DNA of 64,000 nt, taken from NCBI RefSeq assembly GCF_951230165.1, contig NZ_CATNVB010000001.1:62001-126000 (forward strand). Reading direction: 5' to 3'. The notes beneath the pieces were generated by a model, which was given only the letters and a program-made list of their open reading frames with translations, had not been told where the DNA came from and made no database searches. This document shows positions 19,108 to 28,279 of this stretch, in pieces. Positions within the stretch are counted from its first letter, which is position 1, and each line of letters opens with the position of its first letter. Origin of the DNA: Lentilactobacillus sp. Marseille-Q4993. GTDB taxonomy: Bacteria > Bacillota > Bacilli > Lactobacillales > Lactobacillaceae. The position numbers and the translations under genes were made by a program.

Positions 19108-20230
19108 ATGGCTTTTGAAATAAGTGAAGCAAAAAATCAAATCGCAGATATGCAACAAACCATCGCTGGTTTTAGGAGGTCACTTTGACTTCGATGCCCT
19201 AAGTGAAAACATCGAAATTAATGAGTCCAAAATGGCCGAACCTGGCTTTTGGGATCATCAAGAGGACGCTCAGAAATTAATTGATGAAACCAATCAGTTG
19301 AAAACCAAGCATGATGACTTTATAAAGTTACAGCAAGGAATTGAAGATCTTGAGGTTAGTCTGGAACTGCTGGCCGATGATCAGGATCCAGAGATTATTT
19401 CTGAATTTGAAAGTAATCGGGATGAACTCAAGAAAGAATTGGCCAGTTATCAATTGAAGTTGTTGCTGAATGGTAAGTATGACCATAATAATGCAATTCT
19501 TGAAATCCACCCTGGTGCTGGTGGAACTGAATCCCAGGACTGGGGCTCAATGTTGCTGAGAATGTATACAAGGTGGGCGGAGAGTCACGATTTTAAAGTT
19601 GAAACGCTGGATTATCAGGTAGGAGAAGTTGCTGGAATCAGTAGTGTTTCATTACTGATTCAGGGTCCAGACGCCTATGGTTATTTACGATCAGAAAAAG
19701 GAGTTCATCGATTGGTTCGAATCTCACCGTTTGATTCAGCTGGTCGGCGGCATACGTCATTTGCATCTGTGGATGTAATGCCTGAATTAAATGATGATGT
19801 CTCGATCGAAATTAGCCCCGACGAAATTAAGGTTGATGTCTATCGGGCTAGCGGGGCTGGTGGCCAGCACGTCAATAAAACATCTTCAGCGGTGCGAATC
19901 ACCCATCTCAAGACTGGAATCGTTGTCGCTAGCCAGGCTCAACGGTCTCAACTCCAAAACCGGCAAACGGCGATGAATATGTTGAAATCGAAGTTGTATG
20001 AATTAGAAGAACAGAAGAAGGCTGAGGAAAAAGCTCAGCTTGAAGGCGAGCAATTAGATATTGGTTGGGGTTCACAGATTAGATCTTATGTTTTTCACCC
20101 GTATTCAATGGTTAAGGACCACCGAACAAATCACGAAACGGCGAATGCCAACGGCGTAATGGATGGTGACCTAGATCCGTTTATCAATGCTTATCTTCAA
20201 TGGAAACTAAGTAAAGAAAATCCAGATTAA
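19108..20230 (+). CDS. prfB: Peptide chain release factor 2 (programmed +1 frameshift)
   Basis: RF2 terminates translation at UGA and UAA. Translation starts at ATG 19108 (MAFEISEAKNQIADMQ), reads 26 codons to an in-frame UGA at 19186-19188, and continues after a +1 shift as DFDALSENIEINES. The product is about 373 residues. The stop-codon-recognising SPF tripeptide (VRISPFDSAGRR) and the peptidyl-hydrolysis GGQ loop (ASGAGGQHVNKT) are intact. The frameshift is the classical autoregulatory device of prfB, so this is not a pseudogene. A single reading frame covers only 19124-20230. Confidence 0.97.
19174..19189 (+). promoter_or_regulatory. prfB: prfB programmed +1 frameshift site
   Basis: AGGAGGT (internal Shine-Dalgarno), then CAC, then CTT TGA C. 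This is the canonical arrangement with a 3-base spacing before the CTT-TGA slippery site: low RF2 lets the ribosome slip past UGA. Confidence 0.97.
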
Positions 20231-20242
20231 TATTTTTCTGGC

Positions 20243-20282
20243 AAGCTATCAGCATGAAAACTCATGTTTGGTGGCTTTTTTT
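20243..20282 (+). terminator. Terminator of prfB
   Basis: AAGCTATCA-CATGA / TCATGTTTGGTGGCTT stem with an AAAC loop and a T7 run. Confidence 0.85.
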
Positions 20283-20366
20283 GGTTGGAGGACCTTTTCT
20301 AATTGGCGTTTCCCTAAAAATTAATAAATGATATACTAAAATCAAATAAGTACAGGGGATATTGGA

Positions 20367-21515
20367 ATGAAAATATTAGTTTTAATACTGTTTTTTATTC
20401 TTCAACCGGTTTTATGGGTTGGGGTGCTCAAATCATACATAACATTTAATAATCGAATCAAACGAGAAAGAAAGATGTTCAGTTCCGCTATTTACGAAGA
20501 CTATTTTGAGGGGCGCCATTTTGCACGAGCTCTGCTAATTTTAGGGATAATTGGTTCAATTTTAGGGTCATTCATCGCAGTTAGTGGTGGGCTTATTGGG
20601 GCGTATGTGATAATTGCGTTAGTATTAAGTGTTGTTTTTTTTACCAGGCCGTTTCCAGTTCTAACTGCCCTGGTTGCCAGTGGGTCAGCTTTACTAATCC
20701 CAGGTGTAGCTAAATATCCGGTTGTTTCGAGCATTGTTTCGTTCACTGGTGGTTTACCGGCGCCTGTTCCCGCGACAAGTTTAATTGCATTCGTTGGCTT
20801 AGTCATCATTCTGAATGTTTTGTTTATTAAGATAAGCTTTGGAAATTACTCATCGCCAGTTCTTAGTCGTAACAAACGGAACAATTTAGTTGCTAAGTAT
20901 CGGCTAGAAGAATCAACCGTGGTTCCACTATTATTGATGATGCCTGGTGATTGGTTTACCAGTCATCTTGCTTTTTGGCCGGTGTTTTCGTATGGGGGCC
21001 ATACGTATACTTTTGTCTTTTTACCATTGGTTCTTGGCCTTAGAGCGACAATTCAGCATTCAGATCCCAAAGCCTTTACAAGACGCTTAAGCAATGCCCA
21101 ACTGATTATTGGGGTGGTTGCTCTGACCTTGGCGGTAGCTGGTAAGTATTTACCTAAGTTTGCCGGTTATGGTCTGATAGTGGTGGCAATTGGTTATCTT
21201 ATCACGTTGGTTGCCCTCAAGCACCAGGACAAGCAGAATCCGTTTGAATATACTCAGGTAATGGATGGAGTCCGGGTGTTGGGAATTAAACCGGCCACCC
21301 CAGCTGCTAAGATGAATCTTAATATTGGCGATGTGATTCTAACAGTCAATGGTCTTGATGTGACCAATGAAACTGAGCTATATCAAGGGCTATCACGTGA
21401 TTCTACCTACGTAAAAATGCGGGTTCGTGATCGTAATGACCAGCTTAAGATTACTGAGACTGCAATATTTAAGAATTCACCTCATGAAATTGGAATCAAG
21501 ACGTATACGGATTAA
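20367..21515 (+). CDS. MinJ-like multi-spanning membrane protein with C-terminal PDZ domain
   Basis: 382 residues: about eight hydrophobic segments over the first 285 residues, then a PDZ domain (about 290-375; RVLGIKPATPAAKMNLNIGD, then VILTVNG). The architecture and the position after prfB resemble B. subtilis MinJ (YvjD), which links DivIVA to MinCD in division-site control. The family link is by architecture and synteny; sequence similarity cannot be measured here. The ftsE and ftsX genes that often follow prfB in Firmicutes are not between them. GGGGATATTGGA precedes the ATG. Probably cotranscribed with phoPR (18-base gap). Confidence 0.75.
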   Translation: MKILVLILFFILQPVLWVGVLKSYITFNNRIKRERKMFSSAIYEDYFEGRHFARALLILGIIGSILGSFIAVSGGLIGAYVIIALVLSVVFFTRPFPVLTALVASGSALLIPGVAKYPVVSSIVSFTGGLPAPVPATSLIAFVGLVIILNVLFIKISFGNYSSPVLSRNKRNNLVAKYRLEESTVVPLLLMMPGDWFTSHLAFWPVFSYGGHTYTFVFLPLVLGLRATIQHSDPKAFTRRLSNAQLIIGVVALTLAVAGKYLPKFAGYGLIVVAIGYLITLVALKHQDKQNPFEYTQVMDGVRVLGIKPATPAAKMNLNIGDVILTVNGLDVTNETELYQGLSRDSTYVKMRVRDRNDQLKITETAIFKNSPHEIGIKTYTD

Positions 21516-21533
21516 TCACTTTGGAGGAAAACC

Positions 21534-22259
21534 ATGAAAAAAGTGTTAGTTGTAGATGATGAACCGTCGATCGTAACTTTGCTGGAGTATAACTTGAAAA
21601 AGGCTAGTTTCGAGGTGGACAAGGCGACAGATGGGGCAACCGCCTTGAAGAAGATTCAGGAAAATAAGTATGATATCGTACTTTTGGATTTGATGCTGCC
21701 AGAGATGAGTGGTGAGGATGTTCTTAAGCAGGTGCGAATGGATAAGAATGAAACCCCAGTTATCGTTTTGACAGCTAAAGACACCGAGTTTGATAAGGTA
21801 TTTGGGTTAGAAATGGGGGCTGATGACTATATTGCCAAACCATTTAGTCCTCGTGAAGTCCTTGCCAGAATAAATGCAGTATTACGAAGGTACCAACCTA
21901 CAAATCAGTCTGAAAAAGATGTTCCTGCCACCAATGACGAGCGAGTGAAAGCTGTAGGACCATTTACCATTGATAAGCATCAGTATCGAGTTCTCCAAGG
22001 GAATAAAAACCTGAAACTAACGCCAAAGGAATTTGAACTCTTTGAATATTTGGCAAGCCATAAAAACCAAGTGTTTAGCCGTGAGCAATTGCTTTCTGGA
22101 GTTTGGGGCTTTGATTATTCTGGCCAGAGTCGAATGGTTGACATCCAAATTGCCCATCTCCGGGATAAAATTGAGGAAAACCCAAAGAACCCCCAGTTTT
22201 TGAGAACTGTCCGTGGGTTCGGTTACGAATTTCTAATTGGAAGTGATGAGGGTGAATAA
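21534..22259 (+). CDS. phoP: PhoP-type response regulator
   Basis: OmpR-family regulator of the phosphate response. 241 residues: a receiver domain with acidic pocket DDE (VVDDEPSIVT), phospho-acceptor Asp in VLLDLMLPE (about residue 53) and Lys in IAKPFSP (about 102), and a winged-helix DNA-binding domain (about 140-235, ending VRGFGYEF). GGAGG precedes the ATG at 21534. It overlaps phoR. Three TTTACA boxes upstream of pstS are the expected targets. Confidence 0.93.
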   Translation: MKKVLVVDDEPSIVTLLEYNLKKASFEVDKATDGATALKKIQENKYDIVLLDLMLPEMSGEDVLKQVRMDKNETPVIVLTAKDTEFDKVFGLEMGADDYIAKPFSPREVLARINAVLRRYQPTNQSEKDVPATNDERVKAVGPFTIDKHQYRVLQGNKNLKLTPKEFELFEYLASHKNQVFSREQLLSGVWGFDYSGQSRMVDIQIAHLRDKIEENPKNPQFLRTVRGFGYEFLIGSDEGE

Positions 22260-23610
22260 ACTAAATAAACAAATTCTCATTACGGGAGTTATCGGGACAT
22301 TGGCGGTTATTTCATTAATAATCGCTGTTTTTGACTCAGACTCTTTTTTTGAATATGTATCATTGATTTTGGGAGTGGTTTGGTTGTTGGCTATGGGGCA
22401 ACTGCTGATTACAAATTATCAGAGTCACAGAGTCCTAAGAAGAATTCATCATTCAGTTGATAAATTGGTCAATGATAATGATGCAATCCCTATTTTGGTT
22501 AGGCCAGGGGATGACTATAAACGATTAGCGGACAGTGTTAACGACTTAATCGATAAGAAAGAAAATCAGGATGAGGAGAGTAATTACCAGGCGTCCGAAA
22601 CAGAAAAAATTATGAATGTGTTACCAATTGGGGTAATGGTGATTGGCGAAAATAAAGATGTTATTTATTCAAACTCCCAAATGGAAACAATTCTGAGTAA
22701 GCCAATCGGAGAAGAGAAACACCTGTACACAGATGACATTACTAATTACGAATTACTGACGATGATCGATAGTGTGTTTGATAAGAAAGAAACTCAAAAG
22801 AGTGAAATCACTGAGGTTGCTGATGATCCAAAGACCACTGAGGTTCAGGTAATGTACAACCACATTAACTCATCGTTTCATATTATTGTAATTGCCTACG
22901 ATATCACTGAAGTAATTAATATAAAACAAATGCAAATTGATTTTCTTAGAAACGCCAGTCACGAATTGAAAACGCCAGTCACGGCAATCTCTGGATTTGC
23001 AAAGACGTTATTGGACGGAGCAATGGAAGATCATGATGATTTGGCCGAATTTTTAACAATTATTGATAAGCAGAGTGAACAGCTAACGTCGTTGATTAAC
23101 GATATTTTAACAATTTCTCATGTTCAGAACCATGAGTCTAGCGCTGTCAATCTGATTGATTTAGCAAGTTTTATTGATGCTGAGTTTAAAACGCAACAAA
23201 ATCAGGCGAATAAATTAAACGTTTCGCTGATCAATGAAATTGAACCCGATTTGCAGGTTCGGATGGATAATAACTCACTGCAACGAATTGCTAGAAATCT
23301 CATTTCAAATGCGATTAAATATAACCGCCAGGGTGGTCAAGTCACCGTCAATGCCAACCGTGAGGGGGATATTTGGTACTTTAAGGTAGCTGATACTGGT
23401 ACGGGAATTGCCCAGAAGGAGATTGGGCGGATCTTTGAACGCTTTTACAGAACGGACGCCTCCAGAAATAAGCAGAAGATTGCTGGAACCGGCTTGGGAC
23501 TATCAATTGTAAAAGAATTGGTTGATTCGTTGTCTGGTAAGATAACGGTGGAGAGCCAGCGTGGGGTTGGCACCACGTTTACGGTGAGGTTGCCGTATGT
23601 GAAAGGTTAG
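22252..23610 (+). CDS. phoR: PhoR-type sensor histidine kinase
   Basis: Membrane kinase paired with PhoP. About 452 residues: two hydrophobic helices close together (about 7-25 and 32-50) with only some eight residues between them, a cytoplasmic linker, a PAS domain (about 110-225), a HisKA with the phospho-accepting His in NASHELKTPVTAISG, and an ATPase domain with NLISNAIKYN, DTGTGI and GTGLGLSIV. GTG 22252 is preferred because GGAAGTGA lies 6-8 bases upstream; ATG 22246 is too close to it. It lacks the large external domain of B. subtilis PhoR. Confidence 0.92.
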   Translation: MNKLNKQILITGVIGTLAVISLIIAVFDSDSFFEYVSLILGVVWLLAMGQLLITNYQSHRVLRRIHHSVDKLVNDNDAIPILVRPGDDYKRLADSVNDLIDKKENQDEESNYQASETEKIMNVLPIGVMVIGENKDVIYSNSQMETILSKPIGEEKHLYTDDITNYELLTMIDSVFDKKETQKSEITEVADDPKTTEVQVMYNHINSSFHIIVIAYDITEVINIKQMQIDFLRNASHELKTPVTAISGFAKTLLDGAMEDHDDLAEFLTIIDKQSEQLTSLINDILTISHVQNHESSAVNLIDLASFIDAEFKTQQNQANKLNVSLINEIEPDLQVRMDNNSLQRIARNLISNAIKYNRQGGQVTVNANREGDIWYFKVADTGTGIAQKEIGRIFERFYRTDASRNKQKIAGTGLGLSIVKELVDSLSGKITVESQRGVGTTFTVRLPYVKG

Positions 23611-23716
23611 AGTGGGAGTGGGACAGAAAGCATACGAAGATGCTTTCGTTGTCTCACCCCCGCAAGACCAACAGTAACTGAGGACCATAAATAAATGGTC
23701 CTCAGTCCTGATGGTC
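23611..23716. repeat. Double-hairpin intergenic element, copy B
   Basis: First hairpin 23612-23661 (GTGGGAGTGGGAC ... GTCTCACCCCC) shares the core GAAAGCATACGAAGATG with copy A. A second hairpin (23666-23716) has a 22-bp near-perfect stem containing ACTGAGGACCAT and its complement. It starts right after the phoR stop and may also end phoR transcription. Confidence 0.78.
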
Positions 23717-23789
23717 ACTGCGAGTTGACCTATCAAGAACTTAACCAAACAGGTAATAATAGTCTTGCCAATACTACTTGCTTTTAGCT

Positions 23790-23836
23790 AATAAGGACTA
23801 TCACGACTGCAGTATCTCGTGATAGTCCTTATTTTG
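23790..23836 (+). terminator. Terminator between phoR and pstS
   Basis: 17-bp perfect stem (AATAAGGACTATCACGA and its complement) with a 10-base loop and a T-rich tail; it separates phoPR from pst. Confidence 0.9.
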
Positions 23837-23889
23837 ATGGGAACTGCAAACTTGTCCATTAAAAGTAAATACAATACCCCTATCAACTA

Positions 23890-23943
23890 TTTACATAACT
23901 TTTACAAACGGGTGGCCAAATATTTACATTGGTTTTATATGAT
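23890..23943 (+). promoter_or_regulatory. PhoP boxes and promoter of the pst operon
   Basis: TTTACA at 23890, 23901 and 23923, i.e. start-to-start 11 and 22 bases, the helical register of PhoP-family direct repeats. A -10 (TATGAT, 23938-23943) follows without a good -35, typical of an activated promoter. Confidence 0.87.
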
Positions 23944-23968
23944 TAATCTTGTGAATGGAGGATTAGCG

Positions 23969-24853
23969 ATGCGAAAACAAACATTATTTAAATTCTTAAT
24001 TGGATTTTTGATTATTTTTGGAGTTACATACGCATATGCCAGTCGGGACAAGTCCGAAACTGGTGGGGAATCAATAACTGCGGTGGGCTCCACAGCTCTT
24101 CAGCCATTAGTTGAAGCTGCCAGTGAAGAATATCTTGCCAGTCATCCTGGGGTGTTCATTAATGTTCAAGGTGGAGGATCGGGAACTGGTCTTAGTCAAA
24201 TTGAGTCAGGGGCTGTTGAAATGGGGAATTCTGACCTATTTGCCCAGGAAAAAAGTGGTATTGACTCAAAGGGATTGGTTGATCACCGAATTGCGGTCGT
24301 GGGGGTTGCTCCAATCGTTAATAAAGATACTGGGGTAAGGAACTTAACTAGTAAGCAATTGATTGGGATTTTTACAGGTAAAATAAAAAATTGGCGCGAA
24401 GTTGGTGGTAAAAATTTGGATGTTACTTTAATTAACCGTTCTCAAGGAAGCGGAACTCGGGTAACCTTCGAAAATTATGGTCTTGGTGGTAAGCAAAGTG
24501 CAGTTGCTCAGGAGCAAGACTCCTCTGGAACAGTTCGCCAAATTGTTTCCACAACTCCCGGTGCAATTAGTTATGTTGCCTTTGGTTATTTGAATGACTC
24601 AATTCATCCATTGTCTGTTAACGGAGTAAAACCAACGGCCAAGAATGTTGAAAGTAATAAGTGGAAAATTTGGTCATATGAGCATATCTACACGAAAGGC
24701 CAACCAACTGGGCTCACTAAGAAGTTTATGAACTACCTTAAGAGTGAACATATTCAAAGAAAGTTATTTAATAGTTTAGGTTATATTTCCGTAAAGGACA
24801 TGCAGTTCCAACGGACATGGCAAGGAAAAATTCTGAAGGGGTCGGGTGAATAA
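23969..24853 (+). CDS. pstS: PstS, phosphate-binding protein
   Basis: Extracellular phosphate receptor of the Pst ABC importer. 294 residues: a hydrophobic N-terminus (FLIGFLIIFGVTYAYA) and then the PstS signature AVGSTALQPLVEAA, GGGSGTGLSQ and NRSQGSGTR that line the phosphate site. There is no lipobox cysteine, so it is either membrane-anchored by the N-terminus or released after AYA. ATG 23969 is set by GGAGGA upstream; the reading frame extends further 5' but without a site. First gene of pstSCAB1B2-phoU, behind PhoP boxes. Confidence 0.95.
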   Translation: MRKQTLFKFLIGFLIIFGVTYAYASRDKSETGGESITAVGSTALQPLVEAASEEYLASHPGVFINVQGGGSGTGLSQIESGAVEMGNSDLFAQEKSGIDSKGLVDHRIAVVGVAPIVNKDTGVRNLTSKQLIGIFTGKIKNWREVGGKNLDVTLINRSQGSGTRVTFENYGLGGKQSAVAQEQDSSGTVRQIVSTTPGAISYVAFGYLNDSIHPLSVNGVKPTAKNVESNKWKIWSYEHIYTKGQPTGLTKKFMNYLKSEHIQRKLFNSLGYISVKDMQFQRTWQGKILKGSGE

Positions 24854-25784
24854 AATGCAGAACGAAAAACTTGCAAAGCAATTAATGAAAAAATCAAAAA
24901 CTGCCCGGTATGAACGCTTTGGAAAAGCTATCAGTTTGTTGGCACTGCTTCTAATCATGGTGATTGTGATTGGAATTATTATCTTCGTTGCCTCTAAAGG
25001 GTTGTCCACGTTCTTTAAGGATCATGTCAAACTGTCTGAATTCTTTGGTGGAACACTTTGGAACCCAGGGACAACGACTCCAGATGGGAAACAGTCGGTT
25101 GGGGCGTTACCAATGATCGTTGGTTCCTTCTTAGTGACTTTGTTGGCAGCAGTAGTTGCGACGCCGTTTGCAATTGGTACCGCGGTCTATATGACTGAAA
25201 TTTCCCCAAAGCGGGGAGCCAAAATTTTACAACCAGTTACGGAGTTATTAGTTGGGATTCCTTCGGTTGTTTATGGATTTATCGGTTTATCAGTCGTTGT
25301 TCCATTTGTTCGTCACGTTTTTGGTGGTAGTGGATTCGGAATCCTGTCAGGAACATTTGTATTGTTTGTAATGATTCTACCGACAATTGTATCGATGACT
25401 GTTGATTCTTTGAAATCAGTACCAGGATACTATCGGCAAGCGTCATTAGCCTTAGGGGCAACTCAATGGCAGACAATTTTTAAAGTGGTGCTACGAGCTG
25501 CCACTCCTGGAATCTTAACGGCGATTGTTTTTGGAATGGCCAGAGCGTTTGGTGAAGCCCTTGCCGTTCAAATGGTTATCGGGAACGCTGCTCTGATGCC
25601 ACATAACTTGGTGTCACCAGCTTCAACGCTAACTTCTGTGCTGACGGCTGGAATGGGGAACACGGTAATGGGGTCATTAGAAAACGACGCCTTGTGGTCA
25701 CTTGCCCTAGTGTTGTTGGCAATGTCACTGTTCTTCAACCTGTTAGTTCACTTTATCGGTCGGAAAGGAGCCTTTAAGAAATGA
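24846..25784 (+). CDS. pstC: PstC, phosphate ABC permease
   Basis: One of two membrane subunits of the phosphate importer. 312 residues, about six helices. The inner-membrane coupling loop RAFGEALAVQMVIG (EAA-type) is visible near residue 240, and SVVYGFIGL marks the family. GTG 24846 overlaps the pstS end, with AAGGGG 4 bases upstream; ATG 24855 is an alternative. It overlaps pstA by 4 bases, indicating coupled translation. Confidence 0.94.
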   Translation: MNKMQNEKLAKQLMKKSKTARYERFGKAISLLALLLIMVIVIGIIIFVASKGLSTFFKDHVKLSEFFGGTLWNPGTTTPDGKQSVGALPMIVGSFLVTLLAAVVATPFAIGTAVYMTEISPKRGAKILQPVTELLVGIPSVVYGFIGLSVVVPFVRHVFGGSGFGILSGTFVLFVMILPTIVSMTVDSLKSVPGYYRQASLALGATQWQTIFKVVLRAATPGILTAIVFGMARAFGEALAVQMVIGNAALMPHNLVSPASTLTSVLTAGMGNTVMGSLENDALWSLALVLLAMSLFFNLLVHFIGRKGAFKK

Positions 25785-26671
25785 AAGATACTCAACTTCA
25801 AAGTAAGATTGCAATTGGGATCCTAAAGGGAATCGCATTCTCAGTGGTATTGATTCTTGCGTTTCTAATTGGCTATATTTTCGTTACGGGATTACCAAAT
25901 ATAAGTTGGGGATTCCTTACAAGACCAGCTCGGGCATTTCAAGCTGGCGGTGGTATTGGAATTCAACTCTTCAATTCGTTTTATCTTCTGATTCTGGCAA
26001 TGTTGATCTCGATTCCAATCGCCCTTGGTGCAGCAGTTTACCTTAACGAATATGCAAAGGATAACCTGTTTACATCGATTATCAGAACGTCAATTGAAAT
26101 TCTAAGTTCGTTACCATCTGTGGTTGTGGGATTGTTTGGTTTTCTGCTCTTCGTAATCCAGTTTGGCTATGGCTTCTCAATTTTATCTGGAGCGTTAACC
26201 CTAACGATTTTCAACTTGCCACTACTAACCAGAAATATTGAGGAATCCTTATCGAGTGTTTCTGATGATCAACGGCAAGGAGGACTTGGACTTGGCTTAT
26301 CCAAGTTTGAAACGATTGTTCACATTGTGATTCCGGCTGCATTACCTGGGATTATTAGTGGGGTGATTCTCTGTTCAGGACGGGTTTTTGGTGAAGCCGC
26401 TGCGTTGATTTATACAGCAGGTCAAAGTGCTCCAGCCCTTAACTTTGCAGACTGGAACCCATTCAACATTGATAGTCCTCTAAGTCCATTGAGACCAGCT
26501 GAAACTCTAGCAGTTCACATTTGGAAAATTAATTCAGAGGGAATCATGCCAGACTTATCTCAAGTATCATCAGGTTCGTCTGCGGTCCTAGTTCTCGCAA
26601 TTCTAATTTTTAACCTTTCTGCTCGTTATATCGGGAAGAAAATCTTTGAAAAAATGACCTCAGAAATTTAG
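25781..26671 (+). CDS. pstA: PstA, phosphate ABC permease
   Basis: Second membrane subunit of the importer. 296 residues, six hydrophobic segments, with SSLPSVVVGLFGF near residue 110 and the coupling loop GRVFGEAAALIYTAG near 210. AAAGGAG inside the end of pstC serves as ribosome-binding site; the start and the pstC stop overlap (ATGA). Followed after 11 bases by the first ATPase gene. Confidence 0.94.
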   Translation: MKDTQLQSKIAIGILKGIAFSVVLILAFLIGYIFVTGLPNISWGFLTRPARAFQAGGGIGIQLFNSFYLLILAMLISIPIALGAAVYLNEYAKDNLFTSIIRTSIEILSSLPSVVVGLFGFLLFVIQFGYGFSILSGALTLTIFNLPLLTRNIEESLSSVSDDQRQGGLGLGLSKFETIVHIVIPAALPGIISGVILCSGRVFGEAAALIYTAGQSAPALNFADWNPFNIDSPLSPLRPAETLAVHIWKINSEGIMPDLSQVSSGSSAVLVLAILIFNLSARYIGKKIFEKMTSEI

Positions 26672-26682
26672 GAGGAATGATG

Positions 26683-27498
26683 ATGGAATCAAAAATTCAT
26701 AAAACTGGTGAGCAAGACCGGTTCATCTACAATTTCAACGATGATCCTTCCCAAGTGGTAATGGAAACGATTGGAATGAAGGTATATTACGGTGATGAAC
26801 TGGCAATGCATAATGATGATATTCAATTTAAAAAGAATAACATCACATCCTTGATTGGCCCATCCGGGTCTGGAAAGTCAACGTACTTAAGGTCACTCAA
26901 CCGAATGAATGATGACGTAGCGAGAGTTACTGGAAAAATTCTGTATCAAGGTGTTGATATCAATCAACCTGGAATCGATGTTTACGAAGTTCGGCGGAAA
27001 ATTGGGATGGTATTTCAACGCCCAAATCCATTTGCCAAATCAATCTACGACAACATCACTTTTGCTTTGAAACGGCGGGGTCTAACGGATAAGAAAAAGT
27101 TAGATGAGATTGTTGAAACTACACTGAAGCAAGCTGCTGTTTGGGACCAAGTAAAGGATAGTTTGCATAAGAGTGCGCTTTATCTTTCAGGTGGTCAGGC
27201 TCAACGGGTCTGTATTGCTCGCGCATTAGCGGTCAAACCTGAAGTGTTGTTACTGGATGAACCTGCGTCAGCACTAGATCCTGTTTCAACCGTTCAACTT
27301 GAGCAAACCCTTCGTGAATTAAAGAAGGACTATACAATCATTATCGTGACTCATAACATGCAACAAGCAGCTCGGCTTAGCGACTATACTGTGTTCTTTA
27401 ACATGGGTGAAGCGATTGAGTATAACGAGACTAGAAAAGTATTTACACGACCAAAGGTTCAGCTGACAGAAGATTACGTTTCAGGGAACTTTGGTTAG
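26683..27498 (+). CDS. pstB: PstB1, phosphate ABC ATPase
   Basis: ATPase of the phosphate importer. About 271 residues with Walker [11 protein letters not shown]-loop VFQRPNPF, signature LSGGQAQR, Walker [14 protein letters not shown] and the switch His in [10 protein letters not shown]. Three consecutive ATGs occur; the third (26683) is best spaced (7 bases) from AGGAGG. Compared with PstB2 it has about 18 extra N-terminal residues. Two tandem pstB genes are common in lactobacilli and bacilli. Confidence 0.95.
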   Translation: MESKIHKTGEQDRFIYNFNDDPSQVVMETIGMKVYYGDELAMHNDDIQFKKNNITSLIGPSGSGKSTYLRSLNRMNDDVARVTGKILYQGVDINQPGIDVYEVRRKIGMVFQRPNPFAKSIYDNITFALKRRGLTDKKKLDEIVETTLKQAAVWDQVKDSLHKSALYLSGGQAQRVCIARALAVKPEVLLLDEPASALDPVSTVQLEQTLRELKKDYTIIIVTHNMQQAARLSDYTVFFNMGEAIEYNETRKVFTRPKVQLTEDYVSGNFG

Positions 27499-27509
27499 GA
27501 GGAAAAACG

Positions 27510-28268
27510 ATGAGTGAATCAATTATTTCTTCAAAACATTTAGATTTATATTACGGAGACTTCCAAGCTCTGCATGACATTCATCTGGATTTTCAAAAAA
27601 ACGAAATTTCAGCGTTGATTGGCCCATCAGGTTGTGGTAAATCAACATTTCTGAGATGCCTTAATCGGATGAATGACATGATTGATAACGTAACGATTAC
27701 CGGGTCGGTCCAGTTTGAAGACAAGAATATCTATGCTCCTCAAACAAACCTAGTTGAACTACGTAAGCAGATTGGAATGGTGTTTCAGCAACCTAATCCA
27801 TTTCCGTTCTCAGTGTACGATAACGTTACTTATGGCTTAAAGATTGCGGGAATCAAGGATAAAGAAGTTCTTGATGAAATCGTTGAACGGAGTTTGAAGC
27901 AAGCTGCCGTTTGGGATGAGGTTAAGGACCATTTGTATGACAACGCCTTGTCGTTCTCAGGTGGTCAGCAACAACGAATTTGTATTGCTAGAGTGCTTGC
28001 AGTTTCGCCATCAATTATCCTAATGGATGAGCCAACTTCAGCCCTAGACCCAATTTCCAGTGCCAAAATTGAAAATACGCTATTGGATTTGAAGGAAAAG
28101 TATACGATAATTATCGTAACTCACAACTTGCAACAAGCATCTAGAATATCTGACCGGACGGCATTCTTTATGGACGGGACGGTAATCGAATTTGATAAAA
28201 CGAGAAAAATATTCACCAACCCGGCGAGTCAAAAAACAGAAGACTATGTTTCTGGTCGGTTTGGTTAG
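27510..28268 (+). CDS. pstB: PstB2, phosphate ABC ATPase
   Basis: Second ATPase, 252 residues, with [35 protein letters not shown] (signature FSGGQ), [13 protein letters not shown] and [10 protein letters not shown]. It differs from PstB1 along its whole length, so it is an old duplication rather than a recent one. AGGAGG precedes ATG 27510. Which ATPase works with PstCA, or whether both do, cannot be told. Confidence 0.95.
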   Translation: MSESIISSKHLDLYYGDFQALHDIHLDFQKNEISALIGPSGCGKSTFLRCLNRMNDMIDNVTITGSVQFEDKNIYAPQTNLVELRKQIGMVFQQPNPFPFSVYDNVTYGLKIAGIKDKEVLDEIVERSLKQAAVWDEVKDHLYDNALSFSGGQQQRICIARVLAVSPSIILMDEPTSALDPISSAKIENTLLDLKEKYTIIIVTHNLQQASRISDRTAFFMDGTVIEFDKTRKIFTNPASQKTEDYVSGRFG

Positions 28269-28279
28269 GAGGAAACTAA

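Noticed and set aside
19124-19190. prfB as a broken gene or one starting at 19124
   Set aside because: The site AGGAGGT-CAC-CTT-TGA-C is the standard RF2 frameshift signal and the upstream codons from 19108 match RF2 N-termini.
23503-23748. 81-codon minus-strand frame over the phoR end and repeat copy B
   Set aside because: The frame runs through palindromic repeat DNA; no ribosome-binding site or homology.
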